NCBI GenBank assembly: GCA_900543175.1
Contig: UQQO01000030.1
Coordinates: 1-19,652 of the forward strand
Origin: an uncultured Fusobacterium sp.
Lineage (GTDB): Bacteria > Fusobacteriota > Fusobacteriia > Fusobacteriales > Fusobacteriaceae
Length of the DNA: 19,652 nucleotides
Reading direction: 5' to 3'
Below, piece after piece: positions 1-7,996 of this stretch; position 1 is the stretch's first letter; each line of letters opens with the position of its first letter. Under the pieces are notes generated by a model that made no database searches, had not been told where the DNA came from, and saw only the letters and a program-made list of their open reading frames with translations. Position numbers and translations under genes: made by a program.

Positions 1-474
1 AGATAATACTACAAGAGGTTTTAAACTTTTTAAATCTCCCATTAAACTAAATAGTAGAACAGTTTTAAAAAACTCATCTCTGTTTCTTAAAAATAGTTCT
101 TTTCCATATTTTAGTGAAAATTCTAATCCACCATTAGTTAAAGTTTTTAATAGATTTTCTTTTAATTTTTTCTCATCAACATTTGAAAATCTATTTATTT
201 TTCCTATTTTGCATCTCTCTTTTAAATCTGCTTTTTCAAAAATATTTTCTGCTAATAACTCATTATCATTACAATATGCAAAAAATGGAATAATTAAGTT
301 ATTATTTTTTCTTTTTAACTCTCCACTTTCATTAATAGTAAAGTATGCTCTCTTATCTAGTACAGGAGCAAAGGCTGATAAAGTTTTAACTTTTCCACTT
401 TCCTCTAAGAGAGAAAGTAAATAACTTTTGTCATTCTCCTTTATTATAGAAATCATTTTATCATCAGTTATCAT
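1..474 (-). CDS. Unrecognised protein, N-terminal 158 codons (partial, runs off window start)
   Basis: The frame is open from an ATG at 474-472 down to base 1 with no stop, giving 158 codons, so only the N-terminal part is present. The start overlaps the lpxK stop as ATGA (bases 474-471), which fixes the start and argues for translational coupling in an smc-lpxK-unknown operon. The protein begins MITDDKMISIIKENDKSYLL. It has no signal peptide or membrane segment and is rich in Lys, Glu, Leu and Asn, which suggests a soluble cytoplasmic protein. Two cysteines are visible, one in FFAYCND and one in KERCKIG, but they form no recognisable metal motif. I do not recognise the family and assign no function. 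Its only contextual clue is tight linkage to a lipid A kinase. I am confident that it is coding and have no basis for a role. Confidence 0.8.
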   Translation of the reverse strand, partial: MITDDKMISIIKENDKSYLLSLLEESGKVKTLSAFAPVLDKRAYFTINESGELKRKNNNLIIPFFAYCNDNELLAENIFEKADLKERCKIGKINRFSNVDEKKLKENLLKTLTNGGLEFSLKYGKELFLRNRDEFFKTVLLFSLMGDLKSLKPLVVLS

Positions 475-1490
475 TTTTTAATTTCCTCCAAATCTTTTAA
501 ACTGTTATCTTCCAATAGAGTAAACTCTATCTTTAATACAAATAGATTATTAATAGATAGATCACGTGGAAGTTTTACTAAATCTTTTTCAGTTGTAATT
601 ATATAAGAAGCTTGCATACTTTCAGCACGTTTTTGAATAAGTTCAATATCTTTTTTCTTAAAATTATGGTGATCCATAAAATCTACTCTTTCAATATAAG
701 AGGGTTCTAGAGATATCACTGTCTTTTCAAAGTTAAGTGGATTTGCAAGACCTGAAAAAAGTAGAACTCTTTTGTCTTTAATCCAAAATAGAGGTTTAGC
801 ATTTCCCTTTAAATCACAAAGAGATGTAACTCCATGTTTTGCTGTGGAAACCTCTTTATTCAGTTTTTTCTTTAAATATTTTTTTATTCTTTCAACTTCT
901 CTTTCACTTACCAAATCTGATTTTGTAATTATAAATTCACTAGCTCTTTTAGCAGCTTTTTTAAAATCTTCTCTCAACATTCCTAAAGGAAGAAGTTGTC
1001 CCCAACCAAAAGGGTTAGTAGCATCAATAAGAACTATATCTCTATTACGCCCCAATTTTCTATGTTGGAAACCATCATCAAGAATAATAGTATCTACATT
1101 AAAGTGTTTTTTAGCAAAAAGACACCCCTTGTATCTATTAGAACTTACAATAATTGGTATTTTATGAAGATTGAGAGCATGTAAAAATGGTTCATCTCCA
1201 CTCTCTCTAGTAGTGGCGAAAATCTCTCTTCCATCACTTACTAAAAGAGGTTCTCTTTTTCTCTTTCCTCTATACCCTCTAGAAACTACTGCAACTTTTC
1301 GCCCCATTTTTTGTAATCTTTTTGAAAAATATTGTACAGCAGGTGTTTTACCAGTTCCTCCCACTGTAATATTTCCTATGCATATTATTTCAACTCCTGG
1401 AACTCGCTTTACTCTAAAGATTCCCTTATCATAAAGAAAGTTTCGCAAGGAAGTAATTAAATAATATATAAACGATAATATCCTCATCAT
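471..1490 (-). CDS. lpxK: Tetraacyldisaccharide 4'-kinase (lipid A kinase)
   Basis: LpxK phosphorylates the 4'-position of tetraacyldisaccharide 1-phosphate with ATP to make lipid IVA, on the cytoplasmic face of the inner membrane. At 339 residues it is a normal length. It starts with a hydrophobic anchor (about residues 1-20). A P-loop GGTGKT follows at 44-49 in the family context GNITVGGTGKTP. The ESGDEP segment carries Asp99, VSSNRYKG follows, and the family signature LDDGFQHRKLGRN starts at about 137. A DHHNF motif lies in the C-terminal half. The ATG at 1490 is preceded by AAGGGG. A second ATG follows at once, so the start could be one codon later. The gene lies 80 bases after smc with no terminator between them, and its stop overlaps the next gene by ATGA. 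It shows the organism makes lipid A. Confidence 0.96.
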   Translation of the reverse strand: MMRILSFIYYLITSLRNFLYDKGIFRVKRVPGVEIICIGNITVGGTGKTPAVQYFSKRLQKMGRKVAVVSRGYRGKRKREPLLVSDGREIFATTRESGDEPFLHALNLHKIPIIVSSNRYKGCLFAKKHFNVDTIILDDGFQHRKLGRNRDIVLIDATNPFGWGQLLPLGMLREDFKKAAKRASEFIITKSDLVSEREVERIKKYLKKKLNKEVSTAKHGVTSLCDLKGNAKPLFWIKDKRVLLFSGLANPLNFEKTVISLEPSYIERVDFMDHHNFKKKDIELIQKRAESMQASYIITTEKDLVKLPRDLSINNLFVLKIEFTLLEDNSLKDLEEIKK

Positions 1491-1564
1491 TACCCCTTAA
1501 CATCTTTTTTATCCTGTCTTTTTATTTTACCTCTATATTTAAAAAAATCAAAGTTTTTTTTCAT
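1490..1564 (-). CDS. Possible small ORF (24 aa) between smc and lpxK
   Basis: In the 80-base smc-lpxK gap the minus strand has an ATG at 1564-1562 followed by 24 open codons. The TAA stop shares one base with the lpxK ATG (TAATG). The peptide starts MKKNFDFFKYRGK and is very basic. Its last codons contain the lpxK Shine-Dalgarno sequence. No good ribosome binding site precedes its ATG, so translation would depend on ribosomes finishing smc just upstream. It could be a coupling or leader peptide, or a chance ORF in AT-rich DNA. I know of no family for it. Confidence 0.3.
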   Translation of the reverse strand: MKKNFDFFKYRGKIKRQDKKDVKG

Positions 1565-1570
1565 AAAAAT

Positions 1571-4500
1571 TTAAAATTTAACAGGGACAATTTTAGAAAT
1601 TCCAATTTCTTTGTTCATAGTTACACCAAAAATAGTTTCAGATTCTCTCATAGTATCTTTGTTATGGGTAATTAATATAAATTGAGATCTGTCTGTAAAC
1701 TCCTTTAATTTTCCTATTAATTTTCTAGTATTTTTTTCATCTAGTGCAGCTTCAATCTCATCAAGGAAAGTGAATGGACTAGGTTTATACATAAAGATAG
1801 CCATTATAAAAGCTATTGCAACCATAGATTTTTCACCACCTGATAGGAGAGAAAGAGTCTGTCTTTTTTTATTACCAAATTTTACAAAGATTTCAACACC
1901 ACAATTATCAAAATCTTCAGAATTACTGATTAAAAGTTTTCCTTCAGAGTTATTTAATGTTTCTCTACACATTTGATTGAAGTTTTTATCAATCTCATTG
2001 TAAGCTTTGAAGAATCTTTTGTGAATAGTATCATCAATCTCAATAATTAGATTTGAAAGAACATTTTTTCCTTTTATTAAGTCCTCTTTTTGTGAAGTTA
2101 AAAATACAAATTTTTGATTTAGCTCTTTAAATTCCTCAATAGCCAATAGATTTACAGCTTGGAAATTTTTTAATCTATTCTCTAGTAATCTTAATTTTTC
2201 TTTTAACTCTTTAATCTGAGAAAAATCAATTTCAACAGTGGCAACTTCAGTTAAATTGGATAAAGATTCCTCTAATTTTTCAATCTCTTTTCTATTTCTT
2301 TCAAGGCTTTCCTCAACTCTATTAAAACTATCTTTTTTATGAAGAAGATAACTTTCAGTTTCTTTTCTATTTTTATTTAACTCTCTCTCCTCATTACTAA
2401 GAGTTTCAAAGCTAGATTTTCTATTTGAAACCTCACTATTTTCACTTTCATATTTTGTTATCTTTTCACTTATCTCTTTTTGAAGAGCCTCACCATTTTT
2501 AGTTAAATCTTCAATCTCTTTTTCGAGGAATAGTATTTTATTTTCCATATGTTTTTTATCTTCTAAGATAGATTCTTTCTCTTTTCTTTCTCTTTCAAGT
2601 TCACGATCTATCTGTCCAATTTTATCTTGGCTATTCATATAGAGAATTCTAACATCTGAAAATTGATTTTTTTTCTCTTCAATGATAGAGTTTAGAGTAT
2701 TTATCTCTTTTCCCTCTTTTTCTTCATCTAATTTAATTTCAGAGATAACTTGCTCTATTTTCTCTCTCTCATTTTTAGAGTTTGTTATTCTCTTTTCAAA
2801 TTCACTACTATATTTCTCTTCCTCTTCCAATTCAACCTTAACAACACGTCTATCTTTTTCAATTCTCTCTTTTTTCAAAATATAATCATTGTATAACTCT
2901 TCAGCTAATTTTAGTTGTTTTCTTGTTCCATCTTCTAATGAATCGATTTTATCAATCTCATTTTCAAATTTTTCTAAGGTTTTACTTAGATTATTTTGTT
3001 CAATTACACTATTTTTTATAGTTTCTTGCAGTTTAGAAACAGTTTCTTTTAAAGTTCTAATCTCTTTCTTTCTTTCAAAAATTTGATTAGCTGTTGAATT
3101 TCCAGAGTCCCCCCCAGTAATTCTTCCTCTTGAGCTTAAAAGTTCTCCACTTAAAGTCACTATATTTCCCATAAAACTATTGTTTTTTACAATCTTTAAA
3201 GCAGTATCAATATTATCTACAACTAGAAGATTTCCAAGAACAAAATCTACAACAATTTTATATCTATCTTGAGTTTGTACCAATTCAGAAGCACGTCCAA
3301 TCACTCCAGGAATATTGATATTTAACTCTTTTTTAGGGGAAACTTTTATTGTATCCAAAGCTAAGAATGATGCTTTTCCAGCTTTTCTCTCTTTTAAAAG
3401 AGAGATAGCTTTTTTAGCAGTTTCTCCACTATCAACTATAATATCTTGAATGTTTCCAGGTACTCCAGCTTCAATAGCCTTTTCAAATTTTTCAGGAACA
3501 GATATTAGTGAGATAAATACCCCTTCAACACCAGGTAGTTTACTATTTAAAATCTCTTTAACACCTTTAAAGAATCCTTCATTATTCTCTTCCATTCTTA
3601 AAAGAGATTGTAGTTTAGCTGAAAATCTTTTTTCATCATACTCAGAACTTCTTAAAATCTCAGATAATCTATTACTTTGTTGGCTTATTCTACTTATCTC
3701 GTTTTCTAAGAACTCTCCTCTTTTTTCAATTTCTATTAATTTTTTTTCTTTACTATCTTTATCATTTCCAGCTTTCTCAATATCTTTTAAAATTAAATTT
3801 AATTTACTATCATAAGACTCTAATTCTGCTTTTAAATTAGTTACTTTAGAGTTACTTCCTTTGATTCTTCTGCTAGAAGTTTCTATATCATTTAAGAGTT
3901 TCATCTTTTCTATCTCAAGTTCCATAACTCTTTTTTTCTTTAACTCTATTCCGATTTCAAGCTCTTTTTTTGAGTTAGTTAGATTTTTTACCTCTTCTTC
4001 AAATTTGACATTTTCCTTAGCAAGCTCTTCAATTTTTGATTTTAGTTCCTCTTTTTCCACAGTAAGAGAGTTTAAAAGAGCCTCTTTTTCATCTAATTTT
4101 AAACTATTATTTTTAACTCTTTCATATCTATCTTCAAGTTCTCTTTTATATCCAATAGCTCTTTCACTTAACTTTACTTTCTCTCTCTCTTTAATCTCAA
4201 TATCATTTTTCAACTCTTGATTTTTACTACTTATCTCTTCAATCTCTTTTTTTAGTTGAAGTTTCTCTCTGTCAATAGTTTCTAATCTTTTTTCAATTGT
4301 ATTAAATTCATTTTCAAATCTATTAATTTCATGGATTAGATTTTCTTTAAGTTGATTTTCATCTTTTAATATATTTTTTCTATCATTATATTCAGCACTA
4401 TATATTCCCTTTGCAAGAGTATCTTTCTCATCTTTTAAGTTAAGATATTCTTGAGCTTTACCAGCTTGTTTTTCAACTCTATCTCTATTTTCTCCAACTT

Positions 4501-5089
4501 CATTTAAAACTAAATCTATTTTTTCAAGCTCCATCTCAACATTGGATAAATTTTTAGATGCTTCATTTTTCTTTTGTTGGAATTTTTTTATTCCAGCAGC
4601 CTCTTCAATAATTCCTTTGATCTCCTTAGAAGATGAACCTATAATACGTTCAACCTTTCCCTGTCCAATTACAGAGTAAGCACTTTTTCCAACTCCAGTA
4701 TCTAGAAAAAGATTACCAATATCTTTTAATCTAGTTTTTACATCATTTATATAATACTCGTTTTCTCCATTTACATAGATTTTTCTAGTTATTTTAATTT
4801 CATTGTTTTCTATTGGAAGAAAAGAATCACTATTATCAATAAAAAGAGAAACTTCAGCAGAGTTCATAGGTTTTTTATCTTTTCCACCAGAAAAAATAAT
4901 ATCTGCACTCTCTTTAGCTCTTATATTTTTATATGATTGTTCCCCCAATACCCATAATACAGCATCAAGGATATTTGATTTTCCACTACCATTGGGACCT
5001 ACAATAGATGTAATTCCTTTATTAAACTCTATATAAACTTTTTCACCAAAAGATTTAAATCCAAAAATCTCAACTGCTTTTAAATACAT
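1571..5089 (-). CDS. smc: Chromosome condensation/segregation ATPase SMC
   Basis: SMC is the ATPase of the bacterial condensin SMC-ScpAB, which loads near the origin and organises the chromosome. The protein has 1172 residues, usual for the family. The N-terminal head has Walker A GPNGSGKSN (about 31-39) and the family text FGFKSFGEKV. Long heptad-rich coiled coils follow on both sides of a hinge at roughly 500-690, which contains GVEGVFISLI, GVPGNIQDIIVD (about 542) and GGDSGNS. The C-terminal head has the ABC signature LSGGE (1082-1086) and Walker B ending in Asp1110-Glu1111, with the D-loop ALDEKN. The ATG is preceded by AGGAG eight bases upstream. The neighbouring scpA and scpB are not in this window. 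A possible TATAAT lies at 5137-5132 on the minus strand, without a good -35. It is first in the smc-lpxK-unknown transcription unit. Confidence 0.97.
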   Translation of the reverse strand: MYLKAVEIFGFKSFGEKVYIEFNKGITSIVGPNGSGKSNILDAVLWVLGEQSYKNIRAKESADIIFSGGKDKKPMNSAEVSLFIDNSDSFLPIENNEIKITRKIYVNGENEYYINDVKTRLKDIGNLFLDTGVGKSAYSVIGQGKVERIIGSSSKEIKGIIEEAAGIKKFQQKKNEASKNLSNVEMELEKIDLVLNEVGENRDRVEKQAGKAQEYLNLKDEKDTLAKGIYSAEYNDRKNILKDENQLKENLIHEINRFENEFNTIEKRLETIDREKLQLKKEIEEISSKNQELKNDIEIKEREKVKLSERAIGYKRELEDRYERVKNNSLKLDEKEALLNSLTVEKEELKSKIEELAKENVKFEEEVKNLTNSKKELEIGIELKKKRVMELEIEKMKLLNDIETSSRRIKGSNSKVTNLKAELESYDSKLNLILKDIEKAGNDKDSKEKKLIEIEKRGEFLENEISRISQQSNRLSEILRSSEYDEKRFSAKLQSLLRMEENNEGFFKGVKEILNSKLPGVEGVFISLISVPEKFEKAIEAGVPGNIQDIIVDSGETAKKAISLLKERKAGKASFLALDTIKVSPKKELNINIPGVIGRASELVQTQDRYKIVVDFVLGNLLVVDNIDTALKIVKNNSFMGNIVTLSGELLSSRGRITGGDSGNSTANQIFERKKEIRTLKETVSKLQETIKNSVIEQNNLSKTLEKFENEIDKIDSLEDGTRKQLKLAEELYNDYILKKERIEKDRRVVKVELEEEEKYSSEFEKRITNSKNEREKIEQVISEIKLDEEKEGKEINTLNSIIEEKKNQFSDVRILYMNSQDKIGQIDRELERERKEKESILEDKKHMENKILFLEKEIEDLTKNGEALQKEISEKITKYESENSEVSNRKSSFETLSNEERELNKNRKETESYLLHKKDSFNRVEESLERNRKEIEKLEESLSNLTEVATVEIDFSQIKELKEKLRLLENRLKNFQAVNLLAIEEFKELNQKFVFLTSQKEDLIKGKNVLSNLIIEIDDTIHKRFFKAYNEIDKNFNQMCRETLNNSEGKLLISNSEDFDNCGVEIFVKFGNKKRQTLSLLSGGEKSMVAIAFIMAIFMYKPSPFTFLDEIEAALDEKNTRKLIGKLKEFTDRSQFILITHNKDTMRESETIFGVTMNKEIGISKIVPVKF

Positions 5090-5131
5090 TCTTATTCTCC
5101 TATAAGTAATTTTATGTTATTTTACAATTAG

Positions 5132-5137
5132 ATTATA
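5132..5137 (-). promoter_or_regulatory. Candidate -10 for the smc operon
   Basis: Read on the minus strand this is a perfect TATAAT, about 43 bases upstream of the smc ATG. The hexamer 17 bases further upstream (TTTCTA) matches the -35 consensus poorly, so this is only a candidate in AT-rich DNA. Confidence 0.35.
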
Positions 5138-5201
5138 ACTTAATTTTGTAAAAATAGAAAATTAAAAATTTTTTTACTTTATAGAAAAGTTTAGAAAAGA
5201 A

Positions 5202-5230
5202 TTGTAATATATATTTCTATAAGCTATAAT
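5202..5230 (+). promoter_or_regulatory. Promoter of the S9 peptidase gene
   Basis: TTGTAA at 5202-5207 and TATAAT at 5225-5230 are separated by exactly 17 bases, a near-consensus housekeeping-sigma promoter. It faces away from smc. The gene has a strong AAGGGGG ribosome binding site at 5261-5267 and starts at 5274. Confidence 0.75.
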
Positions 5231-5273
5231 TAAAATTAGCAGAACAAAGAATAAAGCTATAAGGGGGACAGTT

Positions 5274-7256
5274 ATGGAGAATTTAAAATTAAAAGATTTT
5301 TTAGATTACAAATTTATTTCTAATCTTGAAATTTCACCAAATGGAGCGAAAACAGGATTTATAGTACACAAGGCTGATTATGATAATAACAATTATCAAT
5401 CAAACATTTGGCTTTTAGACAATACTACAAAAGAATACAGTAAATTAACTGGACTTAATGAAGAGAGATCATTTTTATGGTTAAATGATTCAACTATTTT
5501 ATTCCCAGCTACTAGAGATAAAAAGATAAATGAAAAAGTAAGTCAAGGAGAAACTTGGACTTCATATTATGCTATAAAAATTAATGGTGGAGAAGCTGAA
5601 AAATATATGGATATTCCTTTGACAGTTACAGCTATAAAAGCTATAGATGAGGATAATTTCCTATTAACAGCTAAGTATGATAATTATAGAACTGATATAA
5701 ACTCTTTAACTGGAGAAGAGAGAGCAGAAGCAGTTAAAAAATTCCAAGAGAATAAAGATTATGAAGTATTAGATGAGATTCCTTTCTGGAGCAATGGTGG
5801 TGGATTTACAAATAAGAAAAGAAATAGAATCTATCTATACAATAGAGCAGAGAAAAAAGCTACACCTGTAACTTCAGAATTAATGGCAGTAACTTATTTT
5901 TCATATAAAGATGGAAAAATTCTTTATGTTGGAAATGAATATGAAGGAAAAATGGAACAAAGAGAGGGAATCTACTGCTATGATATAGCAAGTGGAAAAA
6001 CTGAAACTTTACTGCCTAAAAAAGATTTTAGAGTAAGTTTTGCAGAATTTATAGGAGATACAGTAATATGCTCTTTAAATGATTGTAAAGAGTATGGATT
6101 AAACCAAAACCCAAGCTTCTATACTTTAAAAGATGGAGAAGCAGTTTTATTGAAAAAACATGATACTTGGATGTTAAATACAGTTGGAAGTGACTGCAAA
6201 TATGGTGGTGGAAAAGGTTATAGAGTAGTAGATAATAAACTTTACTTCCCTACAACTGTAAATAAAGATGCTTTCTTAAATAGTATAGATCTTGAAGGAA
6301 ATGAAACAGTTCTTACAAAGGCAAATGGTACAGTAGATGTTTATGATGTACACAATGGAAAAATTGTTTTTGCAGGACTTAGAGGACTAAGATTACAAGA
6401 GATCTATGATGTAGTAGGAGAAGAGGAAGTTCAACTAACTAAATTTAATGAAAATGTTTACAATGATAAGAAATTGGCATTCCTAGAAAAATGTAACTTT
6501 ATAAATGATGCTGGAATGGAGATAGAAGGTTGGGTATTAAAACCTACAGATTATGAAGAGGGAAAAACTTATCCAGCTATCTTAGATATTCATGGTGGAC
6601 CAAAAACAGTTTATGGAGAGGTATTCTACCATGAGATGCAAGTATGGGCAAACATGGGATATTTCGTATTCTTCTGTAACCCAAGAGGTGGAGATGGAAG
6701 AGGAAATGCCTTTGCAGATATCAGAGGTAAATATGGAACTGTAGATTATGATGATCTAATGAAATTTACAGATATAGTATTAGAAAAATATCCAATTAAA
6801 GCTGACAGAGTTGGAGTAACTGGTGGATCATATGGTGGATTTATGACAAACTGGATAATTGGACATACTGATAGATTTAGATGTGCAGCTTCTCAAAGAA
6901 GTATAGCAAACTGGATATCTAAATTTGGAACAACAGATATAGGATACTACTTTAATGCAGATCAAAATGCTTCAAGTCCTTGGGTAGAGCATGATAAATT
7001 ATGGTGGCACTCTCCAATGAAATATGCAGATAAAGTTAAAACTCCTACATTATTTATTCATTCAGAAGAGGATTATAGATGTTGGTTAGCAGAGGGAATT
7101 CAAATGTTTACTTCATTAAAATATCATGGAGTAGAAGCAAGACTTTGTATGTTTAGAGGAGAAAATCATGAACTTTCAAGAAGTGGAAAACCTAAACATA
7201 GAGTTAGAAGACTTGAAGAGATGACAAATTGGTTTGAAAAATATCTAAAAGATTAA
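5274..7256 (+). CDS. S9-family serine peptidase (acylaminoacyl-peptidase/prolyl oligopeptidase type)
   Basis: This is a 660-residue two-domain peptidase. Roughly the first 400 residues form a divergent beta-propeller with repeated blade-like segments. The C-terminal part is an alpha/beta-hydrolase. The nucleophile elbow GGSYGG puts the catalytic serine at 519. The acid is Asp600 in HSEEDYR and the base is His632 in GENHELSRSG, the spacing expected for S9. The segments DIHGGPKT and FFCNPRGGDGRG are the usual oxyanion-side and strand motifs of the S9C group. There is no signal peptide, so it should act in the cytoplasm on short peptides, removing acylated or other N-terminal residues. That fits an amino-acid-fermenting organism, but the exact specificity cannot be read from sequence. 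It is monocistronic, with its own promoter and a terminator 10 bases after the stop. Confidence 0.93.
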   Translation: MENLKLKDFLDYKFISNLEISPNGAKTGFIVHKADYDNNNYQSNIWLLDNTTKEYSKLTGLNEERSFLWLNDSTILFPATRDKKINEKVSQGETWTSYYAIKINGGEAEKYMDIPLTVTAIKAIDEDNFLLTAKYDNYRTDINSLTGEERAEAVKKFQENKDYEVLDEIPFWSNGGGFTNKKRNRIYLYNRAEKKATPVTSELMAVTYFSYKDGKILYVGNEYEGKMEQREGIYCYDIASGKTETLLPKKDFRVSFAEFIGDTVICSLNDCKEYGLNQNPSFYTLKDGEAVLLKKHDTWMLNTVGSDCKYGGGKGYRVVDNKLYFPTTVNKDAFLNSIDLEGNETVLTKANGTVDVYDVHNGKIVFAGLRGLRLQEIYDVVGEEEVQLTKFNENVYNDKKLAFLEKCNFINDAGMEIEGWVLKPTDYEEGKTYPAILDIHGGPKTVYGEVFYHEMQVWANMGYFVFFCNPRGGDGRGNAFADIRGKYGTVDYDDLMKFTDIVLEKYPIKADRVGVTGGSYGGFMTNWIIGHTDRFRCAASQRSIANWISKFGTTDIGYYFNADQNASSPWVEHDKLWWHSPMKYADKVKTPTLFIHSEEDYRCWLAEGIQMFTSLKYHGVEARLCMFRGENHELSRSGKPKHRVRRLEEMTNWFEKYLKD

Positions 7257-7266
7257 TAGAAAATAT

Positions 7267-7295
7267 AAAAGCTCCCTTTTGGGAGCTTTTGTTTT
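7267..7295. terminator. Bidirectional intrinsic terminator
   Basis: A perfect hairpin has arms AAAAGCTCCC (7267-7276) and GGGAGCTTTT (7281-7290) around a TTTT loop. The A-run on the left and T-run on the right let it stop transcription from both directions. It sits between the convergent peptidase gene and the YwaF-like gene, whose stop is at 7296-7294. Confidence 0.9.
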
Positions 7296-7980
7296 AGAAA
7301 TATTTAGTTGAATATTTAAAAGTTTTTCTTCTAAATGGATAGTAGATACCATAAGTTAGTATTAGATAGATTATTTCAACAACAATAATATAATAAGGCC
7401 ATTGTCCAAAATAATCTAATGGTGAAGAGAAATTAGGAATTCTATTTACATATAGATAATTTGTTCCAAGCTTTTTATTAATAAAGAAAATAATAAAAGC
7501 AAAGATATTTAAAGTAATAAAAGCATTTACCCAACCTTTAAAAGTTGGTTTAAAGTTAAAGAATAAAATACCATAGATTGCAGCAAATAAAAGATAAAAA
7601 TGAGTGATATAAAAACTCAATGTCAAAGGATGAGGAAATGAGTATTTTATATCAGGGGTAATCACTGCAAAGAGAGCTCCTAAGCACCAATAATAAGTTA
7701 GCTGAAATAATTTTTGTGACTTAGTTAGCATTGTTAAAATAGCAATTATCAATGTTAAATTACACATATGTAGAGGAAGCAAAGAATAGATAGGCTCTCT
7801 TACATATATATGTCTATAAGAAAGTTCAGCTAATTTAATTAATAAAATAACTACGGCACTAAATTGAGCAAATTTATATTTAGGAAGAAATGCTGATACC
7901 ATCGTAAGTGCAAGTATCCCTAAAAAACCTCCTCCAATAAACCAAAAGTGTTCTGTACTAAAAAGTGTAAAAGTTTCCAT
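7294..7980 (-). CDS. YwaF/TIGR02206-family integral membrane protein (TMEM164-like)
   Basis: The protein has 228 residues and is mostly hydrophobic, with about seven predicted membrane helices and a basic C-terminal tail (YPFRRK). The family features are FSTEHFWF at the N-terminus, the motif LLPLHMCNLTL with His71 and Cys73, and ITHFYLLF with His127. I recall that the bacterial TIGR02206/YwaF group is related to eukaryotic TMEM164, where a conserved Cys/His pair is needed for acyl transfer in ether-lipid synthesis. Transferring that activity to this protein is inference. The ATG follows AGGAGGAG, 16 bases after the RNase H stop, so the two genes are cotranscribed. The gene ends at the shared bidirectional terminator. 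The family placement is fairly secure and the function is not known. Confidence 0.85.
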   Translation of the reverse strand: METFTLFSTEHFWFIGGGFLGILALTMVSAFLPKYKFAQFSAVVILLIKLAELSYRHIYVREPIYSLLPLHMCNLTLIIAILTMLTKSQKLFQLTYYWCLGALFAVITPDIKYSFPHPLTLSFYITHFYLLFAAIYGILFFNFKPTFKGWVNAFITLNIFAFIIFFINKKLGTNYLYVNRIPNFSSPLDYFGQWPYYIIVVEIIYLILTYGIYYPFRRKTFKYSTKYF

Positions 7981-7996
7981 AAACTCCTCCTAAATA

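Noticed and set aside
209..424. Plus-strand ORF of 71 codons
   Set aside because: It is antisense to the open minus-strand gene that is coupled to lpxK and has no ribosome binding site or family resemblance.
772..1434. Three overlapping plus-strand ORFs of 62-131 codons
   Set aside because: They are antisense shadows of lpxK, which is firmly identified by motifs over the whole stretch.
1770..5036. Several plus-strand ORFs of 65-121 codons
   Set aside because: All lie opposite smc, are Ser/Phe/Leu-rich as expected for the antisense of Lys/Glu-rich coiled coil, and lack start signals.
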